A DNA stretch of 25,800 bases from assembly GCA_910585465.1 (NCBI GenBank), contig CAJUEW010000029.1, positions 1-25,800 on the forward strand, in the 5' to 3' direction. This DNA comes from an uncultured Lachnospiraceae bacterium (GTDB taxonomy: Bacteria > Bacillota > Clostridia > Lachnospirales > Lachnospiraceae). The translations under genes were made by a program, and so were the position numbers. Under the pieces are notes generated by a model. It saw only the letters and a list, made by a program, of their open reading frames with translations, had not been told where the DNA came from and searched no databases. Positions 1 to 7,539 of the stretch are shown here, piece after piece (the first letter of the stretch is position 1; every line of letters begins with the position of its first letter).

Positions 1-31
1 AAAAAGGGGTTTTGGAAGCCGCATAAAATAA

Positions 32-178
32 GGCTTTGAGATTCCGAGAGTCTATCAGATTGGATGGGAGGATTATGGGAATGGAGGAGGCGATCCTTTT
101 GAACAGGGGAGAGAACCAAAGCGCTGGTTTTTTGAGGACATGGATGGGAACACGATAGAAAGCGGTGAGAAAAAATAG
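32..178 (+). other. Possible C-terminal coding remnant at window edge
   Basis: A frame open after the TAA at 29-31 encodes 48 residues rich in Gly, Asp, Glu and Trp (contains WEDYGNGGGDP and RWFFEDMDGN) and ends at TAG 176-178, just before a strong terminator. It reads like the hydrophilic C-terminus of a larger protein entering from the left. It has no start codon with a ribosome binding site, and the frame is closed at the left edge, so a frameshift or truncation is likely. I do not recognise the family. Confidence 0.3.
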
Positions 179-187
179 AGAAGTAAA

Positions 188-232
188 AACTGACAGCAGA
201 ATTGATAGATGATCTGCCGTCAGTTCTTTTTA
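188..232. terminator. Bidirectional intrinsic terminator
   Basis: Arms 188-200 and 213-225 form a 13-position stem with one mismatch (A195/C218) and a 12-nt loop. On the plus strand it is followed by a T-rich tract at 225-234. On the minus strand it is followed by a T-run (complement of 184-189). It therefore serves both the rightward coding remnant and the leftward blaR1 transcript, whose stop lies at its edge. Confidence 0.8.
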
Positions 233-2026
233 TTTCCATATTTGTAAGTCTGAGAGTATAGACATTGTTATTTCTGCGGCGGCGCTTCCAGTGGCGGAGT
301 AATCGGCTTTAATATTTGTGGCAAAAAACCAAGTGTGACCGGCGGTCTCAACAAAACCTACAAACCAACCGCTTATATCCTCCCCATTGATGCATCCGGT
401 TCCTGTTTTACCGTAGATCGTTCCAGTATCAGAGGCAGACAGGCGGATTGAGTTTTTTACTGTCTGAATATGCTCCGGGGCAAAATCAAAATCGTTCTGG
501 TATAGGGCGGTCAGGAGTTCCACTTGTTCTACCGGAGATATTTTGAGCGTGGATTCCATCCAGTAAGAGGCGAGATTACCGCTGATATCTTGATTGCCAT
601 ATCCAATCGTATCCAGATAAGATTGCAGGGCAGATTTTCCGAGTTGTTTGTCTAAGGACTGGAAATACCAATTGACGGAAGAAGTCATGGCAGACTGTAA
701 GGTCTGATCAGCATTCCAGGCTTCAAATGGATATGTGGTATGATCCCATAAAATTAATGAGTAATCAGGAGAGATGATACCGGCCTCCAAGGCAAATAGG
801 GAATCGTATATTTTGTAGGTGGAATCCGGCGCTATTCGTGTTGTCGCCTTCGCTTTATCGCTGACAAGCCAGTAATTTCTTTCCAGATCATAGAGAACAA
901 AACTGCCGGTGTATGTGCCGAATTCTTCTGAAAAATCTCTTGTGGAAATATTTTCGCCAGAGTCGTTCCAATGGTAATTGCTTGACTCTGCCGCATATGT
1001 GGAAATAAAAGGCGCCAGTCCTAAAAGGAGAACGGCAGTCAGCATAAATGCAGTCATGCCCTTTAGTCTTTTTAAAGATGACGGCTTCTCGTAAGATGCA
1101 ATATTAAGGACTCTCCGCTTCATTTGTTTCATGGTTCCACCAAGGCTGGCAGCAAACGGAAAAGGGGTAAGAGAAACCTTTTCTGCAAAGTTGATCAGTG
1201 TATTGCCATAATCTTCATAATCATCCTCTGAAAGCATCTTTAAAACAGAGGTATCACAGGCAATCTCTTTGTCATTGCGCATTTCTTTCAGAGCGTACCA
1301 GATAAAAGGATTGAACCAATATACCACTCCGGCTAAGTTCATTAAGAAACTTCCGATAGCGTCGTGGCGCTTGTAATGCTGCAGTTCGTGCAGCAGCATA
1401 TACCGCATATCGGATCCGTTATAATCAGAGATCAGATGAATCGGTAAATAAATACATGGTTTCAAAAGGCCTACAATAATCGGGGATTTCAAAAATGCGG
1501 TACTGTAGACAGGAATCGTGTTGTGAATTCCCATTTCATCTAAGCAGCGATTATACAATGTGCGGACTGCCTTGTTTTGAAGGGGAAGCGCAGATTTTTC
1601 CAAACTGCGTAAATGGAGGAAGGATTTGATTATCAATATAATCATCGAAATAATACCCACAATCCATATTCCCAACAAAATGTATCCGGTGATGGAAAGA
1701 GCTTCACTATTTACCGAAAGGGTAAAGTCGTTCATCCAGTCTGTATTTCCTGTTGGATTGGTTCCTGCGGCTTTTTTCATAGCGGTTCCGGCGCCGGAAA
1801 CGGGAGAAGTTCTTAAGTATCCGAGCCACGAGAAGATTTGCGGAAGCCCAATCGGACGAAACGGTATAAAAGGAACCGCTAAAAGTACAAGTAACAAGAA
1901 CCACAGATTATACTGCATTCGGCTGGACAGACTGTTCTTGAATATTCGTTTGGCAATTAAAAGAATTCCAATGATACCGCTGATAAAAATGTTACATGCT
2001 AAAAAGCGTATCATAAAATCATCCAT
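230..2026 (-). CDS. blaR1: BlaR1/MecR1-type beta-lactam sensor-transducer with M56 protease domain
   Basis: Membrane receptor that binds beta-lactams outside the cell and activates a cytoplasmic zinc protease that relieves BlaI repression. The 598-aa protein has membrane segments near residues 5-27, 40-56, 113-134 and 325-345. The M56 peptidase motif HELQH is at 213-217, with a distal Glu ligand in NDKEIACD (~254). The C-terminal sensor domain has class D/penicillin-binding motifs in order: STYK (402-405, acylated Ser), SVN (450-452) and KTG (540-542). The length matches full BlaR1 and all catalytic motifs are present, so it should be functional. It lies 16 bp downstream of blaI in the same direction, typical of a blaI-blaR1 operon. 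No beta-lactamase is adjacent within the window, so the regulon target is elsewhere or lost. Confidence 0.93.
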   Translation of the reverse strand: MDDFMIRFLACNIFISGIIGILLIAKRIFKNSLSSRMQYNLWFLLLVLLAVPFIPFRPIGLPQIFSWLGYLRTSPVSGAGTAMKKAAGTNPTGNTDWMNDFTLSVNSEALSITGYILLGIWIVGIISMIILIIKSFLHLRSLEKSALPLQNKAVRTLYNRCLDEMGIHNTIPVYSTAFLKSPIIVGLLKPCIYLPIHLISDYNGSDMRYMLLHELQHYKRHDAIGSFLMNLAGVVYWFNPFIWYALKEMRNDKEIACDTSVLKMLSEDDYEDYGNTLINFAEKVSLTPFPFAASLGGTMKQMKRRVLNIASYEKPSSLKRLKGMTAFMLTAVLLLGLAPFISTYAAESSNYHWNDSGENISTRDFSEEFGTYTGSFVLYDLERNYWLVSDKAKATTRIAPDSTYKIYDSLFALEAGIISPDYSLILWDHTTYPFEAWNADQTLQSAMTSSVNWYFQSLDKQLGKSALQSYLDTIGYGNQDISGNLASYWMESTLKISPVEQVELLTALYQNDFDFAPEHIQTVKNSIRLSASDTGTIYGKTGTGCINGEDISGWFVGFVETAGHTWFFATNIKADYSATGSAAAEITMSILSDLQIWK

Positions 2027-2042
2027 ATTAAGCGTCTCCTTT

Positions 2043-2414
2043 TTAGCGCTTCTTGGAAAGAAGGGTGCGGAGAGTATCTATTTCTGTTTCAGACAGTCGA
2101 TCATTCTCAATGTAGGCAGACAACATGGCAGTGATATCCCCGTCATAGTATCGTTTCAGAAAAGAATTGCTTTCCTGACCGATGTATTCGCTTTCTTTTA
2201 CTACGGGAGTATAAACAAATATACGACTTTGTTTTTCATAAGTGAGAGCGCCTTTGGTCACAAGGCGTTTGATCAAGGTCTGTATCGTTTTTGGACTCCA
2301 GTTTGTGGTTTGCAATAATCTGTCTGTTATTTCGTTGGTATTTATGGGAGCATGTTTCCACACGACTTTCATAACTTCAAACTCAGCTTCAGAAATCTGC
2401 GGCAGATTACTCAT
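2043..2414 (-). CDS. blaI: BlaI/MecI-family winged-helix repressor
   Basis: A 123-aa dimeric DNA-binding repressor, inactivated by cleavage when BlaR1 senses beta-lactam. The family pattern is plain: N-terminal ISEAEFEVMKVVW, then a winged helix with WSPKTIQTLIKRLVTKGAL as the recognition region, and a C-terminal dimerisation part. The start at 2414 is chosen because AAGGAGGG sits 8 bases upstream on the minus strand. Longer versions of the frame would begin inside the promoter. It is cotranscribed with blaR1 and has operator-like sequences at its own promoter, so it is probably autorepressed. Confidence 0.93.
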   Translation of the reverse strand: MSNLPQISEAEFEVMKVVWKHAPINTNEITDRLLQTTNWSPKTIQTLIKRLVTKGALTYEKQSRIFVYTPVVKESEYIGQESNSFLKRYYDGDITAMLSAYIENDRLSETEIDTLRTLLSKKR

Positions 2415-2431
2415 ATTGAATCCCTCCTTAA

Positions 2432-2462
2432 ATCCTACGTATGTAATATAAATATTATATAA
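2432..2462 (-). promoter_or_regulatory. BlaI operator overlapping -10 and start site
   Basis: On the minus strand TATTACATACGTAGGATT differs by few bases from the classic BlaI/MecI operator core TACATATGTA seen in Bacillus and Staphylococcus bla/mec promoters. The plus-strand half-site TGTAATA at 2442-2448 is the same as those of the upstream dyad at 2516. Its position over the start site fits repression. The family resemblance is from memory and binding is inferred. Confidence 0.6.
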
Positions 2463-2483
2463 CCATAGTTTAAATTCTGTCAA
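2454..2483 (-). promoter_or_regulatory. Promoter of blaI-blaR1
   Basis: On the minus strand a perfect TTGACA (-35, 2483-2478) and TATAAT (-10, 2459-2454) are separated by 18 bases. The predicted transcription start near 2447 falls within the adjacent operator-like sequence. Confidence 0.8.
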
Positions 2484-2515
2484 ATGAAAAAGGTCTTGGT
2501 TTTAACTCTTGCATG

Positions 2516-2536
2516 TGTAATAATATAGATATTACA
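2516..2536 (+). promoter_or_regulatory. Second BlaI-type operator dyad
   Basis: A perfect inverted repeat TGTAATA-N7-TATTACA. It shares its half-site with the operator at blaI and overlaps a possible rightward -10 (TAATAT). It lies ~60 bp upstream of the blaI promoter and appears to serve a divergent rightward gene that is not recognisable downstream. Confidence 0.55.
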
Positions 2537-2606
2537 GAAGTAAGAAAAACAGAACGCAGAAGAAGGCCGCAAGCAACTGTTCAACTATACAGTCCACCAT
2601 GTTTAG

Positions 2607-2774
2607 TGCGAACTGACGATTTTTGGAGTTGCAGGTTTGTCTTTTGCCATAATCATTCGCCTCACATATATTCTATTGTGCCGATTGTGGTTTTTATATT
2701 TTCTAATCGCCCAGATGATTTATCTGTTGGAGCAATCCTGCACTAGAGAGCAGAAAATATCGGGAAAATTTTAG
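2607..2774 (+). other. Hydrophobic reading-frame remnant, unrecognised
   Basis: The 342-base stretch between blaI and the AraC gene has no convincing gene. One frame, following TAG 2604-2606, is open for 55 codons and encodes a strongly hydrophobic segment (IFGVAGLSFAIIIRL, then CRLWFLYFLIAQMIYLLE) with a charged tail, ending at TAG 2772-2774. It has no start with a ribosome binding site. It may be the C-terminal membrane part of a deleted gene that the operator at 2516 controlled. Chance hydrophobic coding in AT-rich DNA is the alternative. Confidence 0.25.
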
Positions 2775-2825
2775 TATTTGATTGTACAATATAATTACAG
2801 TGGAACGGGAAGGAGAATACGGATC

Positions 2826-3650
2826 ATGAACAGTTGGAATGACGGTATACGCAATGCGATTTATTACATTGAAGATCATCTGACCGAGGATATTGATATT
2901 AATGAAATCGCAGGCAAAGCGTTTGTGTCAAGTTTTTACTTTCAAAAAATATTCAATGTATTATGTGGGTTTACAGTTGGGGAGTACATTAAAAATCGCC
3001 GTCTGACACTGGCTGCCCAGGAGCTTTGTTCAACCGATATCAAAGTGCTTGATGTTGCACTGAAATATGGATACAGTTCGCCAGACAGCTTTGCAAAAGC
3101 ATTCACTAAGTTTCATGGGGTAACGCCTTCACAGGCAAGAGAAAAGAACTGTAGTCTGAATTCTGTTGCTCCGCTGAAAATAAAACTTACATTGGAGGGT
3201 GGTACTATGTTAGAGTATAAAATTGTGGAAAAAGAACAGTTCACAGTTATGGGAGTTTCTCGTAAAATCAATTCAGAAACTTCTTACCAGGAAATACCTG
3301 AGTTTTGGCAGGAACATATGAAAAGCGAGAATGGGAAAATCGTATGTGGAATGTATGGAATCTGCATGGACAGCGAGGGGCAGAACTTTGATTACTTGAT
3401 AGCTGATAATTACAGTCCAGAAAAAGAAGTTCCTGAGGGATTGGAAACAAGAGTTATTCCAGCCGGAACATGGGCGGTATTTCCTTGTTATGGAACATTG
3501 CCGAAATCTTTACAGGATGTGAATACAAAAATATGGAGCGAGTGGCTTCCATCTTGTAAGGCATACAAGCTTGCAGGTAATTATAATATTGAGATGTATA
3601 CGAAAGATATGAATTACAGCGAAATCTGGATACCTATAGAAAAGAATTGA
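2826..3650 (+). CDS. AraC-family regulator with GyrI-like effector-binding domain
   Basis: A 274-aa transcription regulator. Residues ~8-105 form the double helix-turn-helix of AraC/XylS (DLTEDIDINEIAGKAFVS..., FQKIF, then LDVALKYGYSSPDSFAKAF and FHGVTPSQAR). Residues ~125-274 form a GyrI-like/BmrR-type small-molecule-binding domain starting at MLEYKIVEKEQFTVMGV. Proteins with this layout usually respond to drugs or other hydrophobic ligands. The ATG at 2826 is preferred because GGAAGGAG lies ~11 bases upstream. An upstream TTG at 2778 has no such site. A possible -10 (TACAAT) lies near 2783. The ligand and target genes are not evident from the sequence. Neighbouring acetyltransferase and TetR genes suggest a loose stress or resistance context only. 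Confidence 0.88.
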   Translation: MNSWNDGIRNAIYYIEDHLTEDIDINEIAGKAFVSSFYFQKIFNVLCGFTVGEYIKNRRLTLAAQELCSTDIKVLDVALKYGYSSPDSFAKAFTKFHGVTPSQAREKNCSLNSVAPLKIKLTLEGGTMLEYKIVEKEQFTVMGVSRKINSETSYQEIPEFWQEHMKSENGKIVCGMYGICMDSEGQNFDYLIADNYSPEKEVPEGLETRVIPAGTWAVFPCYGTLPKSLQDVNTKIWSEWLPSCKAYKLAGNYNIEMYTKDMNYSEIWIPIEKN

Positions 3651-3722
3651 TAACCAGAAATGTCGGTGAACCATTTTCGGTTTCTCGCTGACCCACTTCC
3701 CAACTGAATCAGAACTGCTGCA

Positions 3723-3761
3723 AAATGCCGCTGCATGAATAAGACCCAAGCAGCGGCATTT
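3723..3761. repeat. Perfect 12-bp inverted repeat between AraC and GNAT genes
   Basis: AAATGCCGCTGC (3723-3734) and its exact complement GCAGCGGCATTT (3750-3761) enclose a 15-nt loop. No long T-run follows on either strand, so it is a weak terminator at best. A second smaller hairpin (TGCGC...GCGCA, 3766-3780) and an imperfect one (~3661-3691) crowd the same 140-bp gap, so this may be a small palindromic insertion. Confidence 0.6.
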
Positions 3762-3793
3762 CCTGTGCGCTTTGCGGCGCATGTTTCTAGCGG

Positions 3794-4639
3794 GTGGAAA
3801 ATACAGATTCCGTTTGTATATACGAAGCGTTTACAAAGGCATTTTCTGATTATCAAGTTTCAGTTGATATGCCTTTTAAATCTTTTGAAACAATGTTGAA
3901 AAGAAATGGATTTATGCCTGCGGTTTCAGTAGGAGCCTTTGAAGATAGAACGCTTGTTGGTTTTATTTTGAATGGGGTGAGAGAATGGGATAGCGAAAAA
4001 ACAGTATATGATCTGGGAACAGGAGTTATTCTTGATTTTCGCAGAACAGGAATTATGGGTGAATTATTGAATCTGGTCAGCGCAATATGTATAAAAAATA
4101 AAATCAGCGTGTATCAACTGGAAGTGATTCAGGATAATGAAAAGGCGCTTACGCTATATAAAAAGCAGGGATTTCAAGTTAACAGAATATTGAATTGTTA
4201 TCAACTGACAGACAAGATAAAAGAAGCGGGATATAATGTGTGGCAACTGGAACATCCGGAAAAATTACAAGAGGATCAATGGACGGCAGTCAAAGATTTT
4301 TGGACTTATCAACCTTCATGGCAAAATGCAAAGGATGCTGTTTGTGCAATTGCTCAATCCTTTTTTTATACGATTGTTAAACATGATGGAAATTTGATCG
4401 GATATGGGATTGTGGACAAAATAAAAGGAGACATTGTGCAATTAGCGGTACAGCCCAAATACCGCAGAAAGGGAGTTGCCACAGAGATTTTGTTGGATTT
4501 ATTTAAGCAAACAAAGAGTTTAGGGATGAAAGTAATAAACGTGGATGAACGGGATCAGGCATTAAACAGTTTTTTGAAGAAAATGGAATTTGATGTATTT
4601 GTTAAACAATATGAAATGAGAAAATATTTTTCTGCTTAG
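3794..4639 (+). CDS. Tandem GNAT-domain N-acetyltransferase, 5' end uncertain
   Basis: A 281-aa protein with two acetyl-CoA-dependent GNAT folds. The first has its cofactor-binding loop near ILDFRRTGIMGELL and ends at KKQGFQV. The second has VQPKYRRKGVATEILLDLF and ends at KKMEFDVF. The substrate is unknown. The only start consistent with the frame is GTG 3794. It has no good ribosome binding site and begins just after palindromic repeats, and the first alpha-beta element (EAFTKAFSDYQV) starts almost at once. A few N-terminal residues may have been lost, so the gene may be silent or poorly translated. The reading frame itself is intact. Confidence 0.75.
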   Translation: MENTDSVCIYEAFTKAFSDYQVSVDMPFKSFETMLKRNGFMPAVSVGAFEDRTLVGFILNGVREWDSEKTVYDLGTGVILDFRRTGIMGELLNLVSAICIKNKISVYQLEVIQDNEKALTLYKKQGFQVNRILNCYQLTDKIKEAGYNVWQLEHPEKLQEDQWTAVKDFWTYQPSWQNAKDAVCAIAQSFFYTIVKHDGNLIGYGIVDKIKGDIVQLAVQPKYRRKGVATEILLDLFKQTKSLGMKVINVDERDQALNSFLKKMEFDVFVKQYEMRKYFSA

Positions 4640-4676
4640 GAATTTTCCTATATAAAATATCGCAAAATCTATTTTA

Positions 4677-4705
4677 TTGACTTTAAAGTAATTTTTTGTT
4701 AGAAT
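4677..4705 (+). promoter_or_regulatory. Promoter of the TetR gene
   Basis: TTGACT (4677-4682) and TAGAAT (4700-4705) with exactly 17 bases between them. The start site would be near 4712, giving a short leader with GGAGG before the TetR start. Confidence 0.75.
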
Positions 4706-4735
4706 GAGAGTGTTCACTTGCATGGAGGCGATATT

Positions 4736-5311
4736 TTGGATGAAACAAGTCAAAAAATTATAGATGCCGCAATGGTGCTGGTAAGAGATAATGGGTATGT
4801 TGCCACTACAACGAAAGCGATTGCAAAAGCAGCAGGTGTTAATGAGTGCACCCTGTTTCGGAAATTCAAGAATAAGAAAGATATTGTGCTGCAAGGTGTA
4901 AGCCAAGCGGGATGGAGGGCAAATGTAACTCCGGAAATTTTTGAAAATGTGCAGTGGGACTTGCGGGCTGACATAGAGATGTTTATGAAAGCGTATATGG
5001 ACAGGATGACGCCGGATTTTGTAAAGTTGTCTATCGGTTTGAGAGCTCCTCAATTATATGAGGAAGCGTCTGCCCTCATTATGAAAGTTCCGCAGGCTTT
5101 TTTATCATCATTCACGCAATATCTTAATAGAATGTTTGCTTTGGGAAAGATACCCAAAGCAGATTTTGATGCTCTGGCTCTGACAGTTTTTTCATCAACA
5201 TTTGGCTATGTATTTTTAAATGCATCTTTTGGCAATGAATTATCTAAAGTAGAAAAAGATGAATATATAAAAAGCAGCGTGCAAATGTTCATAAAAGGAT
5301 TAGAACAGTAA
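4736..5311 (+). CDS. TetR/AcrR-family transcriptional regulator
   Basis: A 191-aa repressor-type regulator. The N-terminal helix-turn-helix is canonical: IIDAAMVLVRDNGYVATTTK, then AIAKAAGVNECTLFRKFKNKKDIV. The C-terminal helical ligand domain is full length for the family. The TTG at 4736 is chosen because GGAGG lies 7 bases upstream. A TTG at 4718 precedes that site and would have none. Its own promoter is 30 bases upstream. The ilvB gene starts 85 bp downstream in the same direction, across a hairpin. Regulation of ilvB by this protein is possible but not shown. The effector is unknown. Confidence 0.88.
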   Translation: MDETSQKIIDAAMVLVRDNGYVATTTKAIAKAAGVNECTLFRKFKNKKDIVLQGVSQAGWRANVTPEIFENVQWDLRADIEMFMKAYMDRMTPDFVKLSIGLRAPQLYEEASALIMKVPQAFLSSFTQYLNRMFALGKIPKADFDALALTVFSSTFGYVFLNASFGNELSKVEKDEYIKSSVQMFIKGLEQ

Positions 5312-5315
5312 AAAA

Positions 5316-5340
5316 CGGTACTGCCTTTATGGTAGTACCG
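5316..5340 (-). terminator. Hairpin oriented as a minus-strand terminator
   Basis: A 10-bp stem (CGGTACTGCC / GGTAGTACCG, one G-T pair) with loop TTTAT. A-tracts flank it at 5310-5315 and 5341-5347, so the U-run follows only the minus-strand transcript. In the direction of tetR and ilvB it lacks a U-tract, so readthrough from tetR into ilvB is plausible. Confidence 0.5.
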
Positions 5341-5396
5341 AAAAAAATAATCTTAATGCAAGCAAGTACACGCATACGAAAGGAAGAATATTATTT

Positions 5397-7133
5397 ATGG
5401 AGATAACGGGAGCTGAATTATTTGTAAAAGCATTAAAAGAAGAATCTGTTACAACTTTATTTGCTTATCCAGGAGGGCAGGCAATAGACTTGTTTAATGC
5501 ACTATATGGAGAAAAAGACATAGATATTATTTTGCCGCGTCATGAACAGGGGTTAGTTCATGCGGCGGACGGATATGCCCGCTCCACAGGAAAGGTGGGC
5601 GTCTGCCTTGTGACAAGTGGACCGGGAGCCACCAATCTTGTTACGGGTATTGCCACTGCAAATTACGACAGTGTTCCACTGGTATGCTTTACGGGGCAAG
5701 TGTCGACTAACCTCATTGGGAAGGATGCATTTCAAGAAGTAGATATAGTAGGCATTACAAGAAGTATCAGCAAATATGCGGTAACGGTACGAAAAAGAGG
5801 GGATTTAGCGGAAACAATCAGAAAGGCTTTTTATATTGCAAAGGCAGGAAAGCCGGGAGTAGTAGTAGTTGATTTGCCGAAAGATGTTCAGAGAGCATAT
5901 GGCAGTGACGTATATTCGAAGGAAATATCGGTCAGAGGTTATAAGCCGAATATTTCCGTTCATACAGGACAAATACATAAAGCGTTGAATATTTTGAACC
6001 ATGCAAAAAAGCCTGTTTTTTTGATAGGGGGCGGAGTTAATATTGCCCGTGCAAATAAAGAAATGACACAGCTTGCAGAATTGACAGGAGTTCCCGTTAT
6101 TACGACTATTATGGGAAAAGGGGCGATTCCCACAACAAATAATTTGTATGTCGGAAATATAGGTATTCATGGAAGTTATGCAGCCAATTCTGCCATTAGT
6201 AATTGTGATGTTCTTTTCTCAATAGGAACGAGGTTCAATGACCGTATTACTGGGAAAATAGAAGAATTTGCAGTAAATGCAAAGATTATGCATATAGACA
6301 TTGATACGGCATCAATTTCACGTAATATTATTGTCGACGTTCCAATCGTAGCCGATGCGAAAGAAGTGATAGATGCCTTGCTTGAAAAGGCAAAGCCATT
6401 ATATATTTCAAAATGGAAGGATGAAATAAGCCGTTGGAAAATGGAATATCCGATTGGCATGAAAAAAAGTGGTTTAACGCCGCAGATGGTTATTCAATCC
6501 ATCAATGAACTTTTTGAAGAGGCTGTTGTAACCACTGATGTAGGTCAAAATCAGTTATGGACAACGCAGTTTCTTGATATTGACGAGAATAAGCAAATGC
6601 TGACATCTGGCGGCTTGGGAACGATGGGATATGGTTTTCCCGCCGCGATTGGGGCGAAGCTTGGTAATCCTCATAAAGATGTAATTGTCATCTCCGGCGA
6701 TGGAGGTATGCAGATGAACATTCAAGAAATGGCAACTGCCATTGTTTATGAATTGCCTATTATTATCTGTATATTGAATAATGGATATTTGGGGAATGTG
6801 CGTCAATGGCAGGAGATGTTTTATGACAGGCGTTATTCGAGTACTTGCATGCGTTACCGAAGAAGTTGTGAAACAGGATGTAATACCCCGAATCGTTGTT
6901 GTCCAGAATATACTCCTGATTTTATAGCGCTGGCAGAAAGCTACGGGGCGAAAGGCATCCGTGTTACAAAAGCAGAAGATATAAAAACAGCTTTGATAAG
7001 TGCAAAGCAGAATGAGAAAACGCCTACGGTTATTGAATTTATCATAGACAGAGAAATCAATGTTATGCCGATTGTTCCACCGGGGAACGCCCTTTATGAC
7101 ATGATTTTGGAAAGTGAGAAAAGTACGGAATGA
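5397..7133 (+). CDS. ilvB: Acetolactate synthase, catalytic (large) subunit
   Basis: A 578-aa thiamine-diphosphate enzyme condensing two pyruvates to acetolactate (or pyruvate with 2-oxobutyrate), the first common step to valine, leucine and isoleucine. The N-terminal pyrimidine-binding domain has FAYPGGQAIDLFNALYG and the catalytic Glu in RHEQGLVHAADGYAR (~51). The central domain has IGGGVNIARA. The C-terminal domain has the cofactor motif starting GDGGMQMN and ending ILNNGYLGNVRQWQ. A Cys-rich stretch with six cysteines (CMRYRRSCETGCNTPNRCC) follows MFYDRRYSST. AAAGGAAG precedes the ATG. The regulatory subunit gene that should follow is a stub starting at the ATGA overlap, and no ilvC or ilvD is present. 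The enzyme may work unregulated or pair with a small subunit from elsewhere. Confidence 0.92.
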   Translation: MEITGAELFVKALKEESVTTLFAYPGGQAIDLFNALYGEKDIDIILPRHEQGLVHAADGYARSTGKVGVCLVTSGPGATNLVTGIATANYDSVPLVCFTGQVSTNLIGKDAFQEVDIVGITRSISKYAVTVRKRGDLAETIRKAFYIAKAGKPGVVVVDLPKDVQRAYGSDVYSKEISVRGYKPNISVHTGQIHKALNILNHAKKPVFLIGGGVNIARANKEMTQLAELTGVPVITTIMGKGAIPTTNNLYVGNIGIHGSYAANSAISNCDVLFSIGTRFNDRITGKIEEFAVNAKIMHIDIDTASISRNIIVDVPIVADAKEVIDALLEKAKPLYISKWKDEISRWKMEYPIGMKKSGLTPQMVIQSINELFEEAVVTTDVGQNQLWTTQFLDIDENKQMLTSGGLGTMGYGFPAAIGAKLGNPHKDVIVISGDGGMQMNIQEMATAIVYELPIIICILNNGYLGNVRQWQEMFYDRRYSSTCMRYRRSCETGCNTPNRCCPEYTPDFIALAESYGAKGIRVTKAEDIKTALISAKQNEKTPTVIEFIIDREINVMPIVPPGNALYDMILESEKSTE

Positions 7134-7201
7134 AAAAGTGTTGGATTTGTCTGTTTGTGAAAAATGAAATGAACGTGCTTACTCGTATCACGGGCTTGTA
7201 A
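7130..7201 (+). pseudogene. ilvN: Truncated ilvN/ilvH (acetolactate synthase regulatory subunit) stub
   Basis: The ATG overlaps the ilvB stop (ATGA, 7130-7133), the usual coupled arrangement. The 23 codons read MKKCWICLFVKNEMNVLTRI and then TGL before TAA. This matches the opening beta strand and helix of the ACT-domain small subunit, whose family pattern is W-hydrophobic-FVEN-x-VLxRIxGLFS. After the stop no frame continues the ACT domain, so ~140 codons are missing. Feedback inhibition by valine would be lost. Confidence 0.7.
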
Positions 7202-7247
7202 TTTCTTACCTCCGGCACCTGCAAATTAATCTGCAGTTATTTTTAGT

Positions 7248-7433
7248 TTAGAAAAGGAGGTTCTTCTTGGCGTCTTCGGTACGTCTCTTGTGGTCAAGAA
7301 TAGCCTTTGCAGATAAAACGCTGCTTCCGAAAAAATTGTAGCAGATGTGCATTATTTCATTCATGATGGTATAAACACGTTTGCTGCAGGGAGCGAATTC
7401 GAGACCTTCACAAATGCATAAGGAGAGTCTTCT
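7248..7433 (-). other. Leftward coding-like remnant of unknown origin
   Basis: The 376 bases between the ilvN stub and the GNAT gene hold no intact gene. On the minus strand one frame is open for 61 codons (between TGA 7436-7434 and TAA 7250-7248) and reads like a protein C-terminus, with RVYTIMNEIMHICYNFFGSS and a charged end KRRTEDAKKNLLF. Upstream, a second frame gives AVFYSDEEDSPYAF, suggesting a frameshift. I do not recognise the family. It probably belongs to whatever replaced ilvN. Confidence 0.3.
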
Positions 7434-7510
7434 TCATCGCTATAGAAAACGGCAGGCTTTTTGATTTACGGAACGGCAGCGAGGGGATGGGGATTTTTTT
7501 GTAAAGTCTA

Positions 7511-7539
7511 TTCCATCAGGAAAGTTACTGGGATATAAT
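7511..7539 (+). promoter_or_regulatory. Possible promoter of GNAT gene
   Basis: A perfect TATAAT at 7534-7539 with a weak TTCCAT -35 at 7511-7516 and 17-base spacing, ~38 bp before the GNAT start. Confidence 0.45.

Noticed and set aside
1626..2318. Long plus-strand open frame opposite blaR1/blaI
   Set aside because: It is antisense to two well-matched genes, lacks a ribosome binding site and has no domain-like sequence.
2513..2746. Rightward 77-codon frame starting at the second BlaI operator
   Set aside because: The start lies in the operator, there is no ribosome binding site, and composition is unlike a protein.
7267..7341. 24-codon frame with TTG start behind AAAAGGAGG
   Set aside because: The ribosome binding site is good, but the peptide is short, unremarkable and overlaps the leftward coding-like remnant in antisense.
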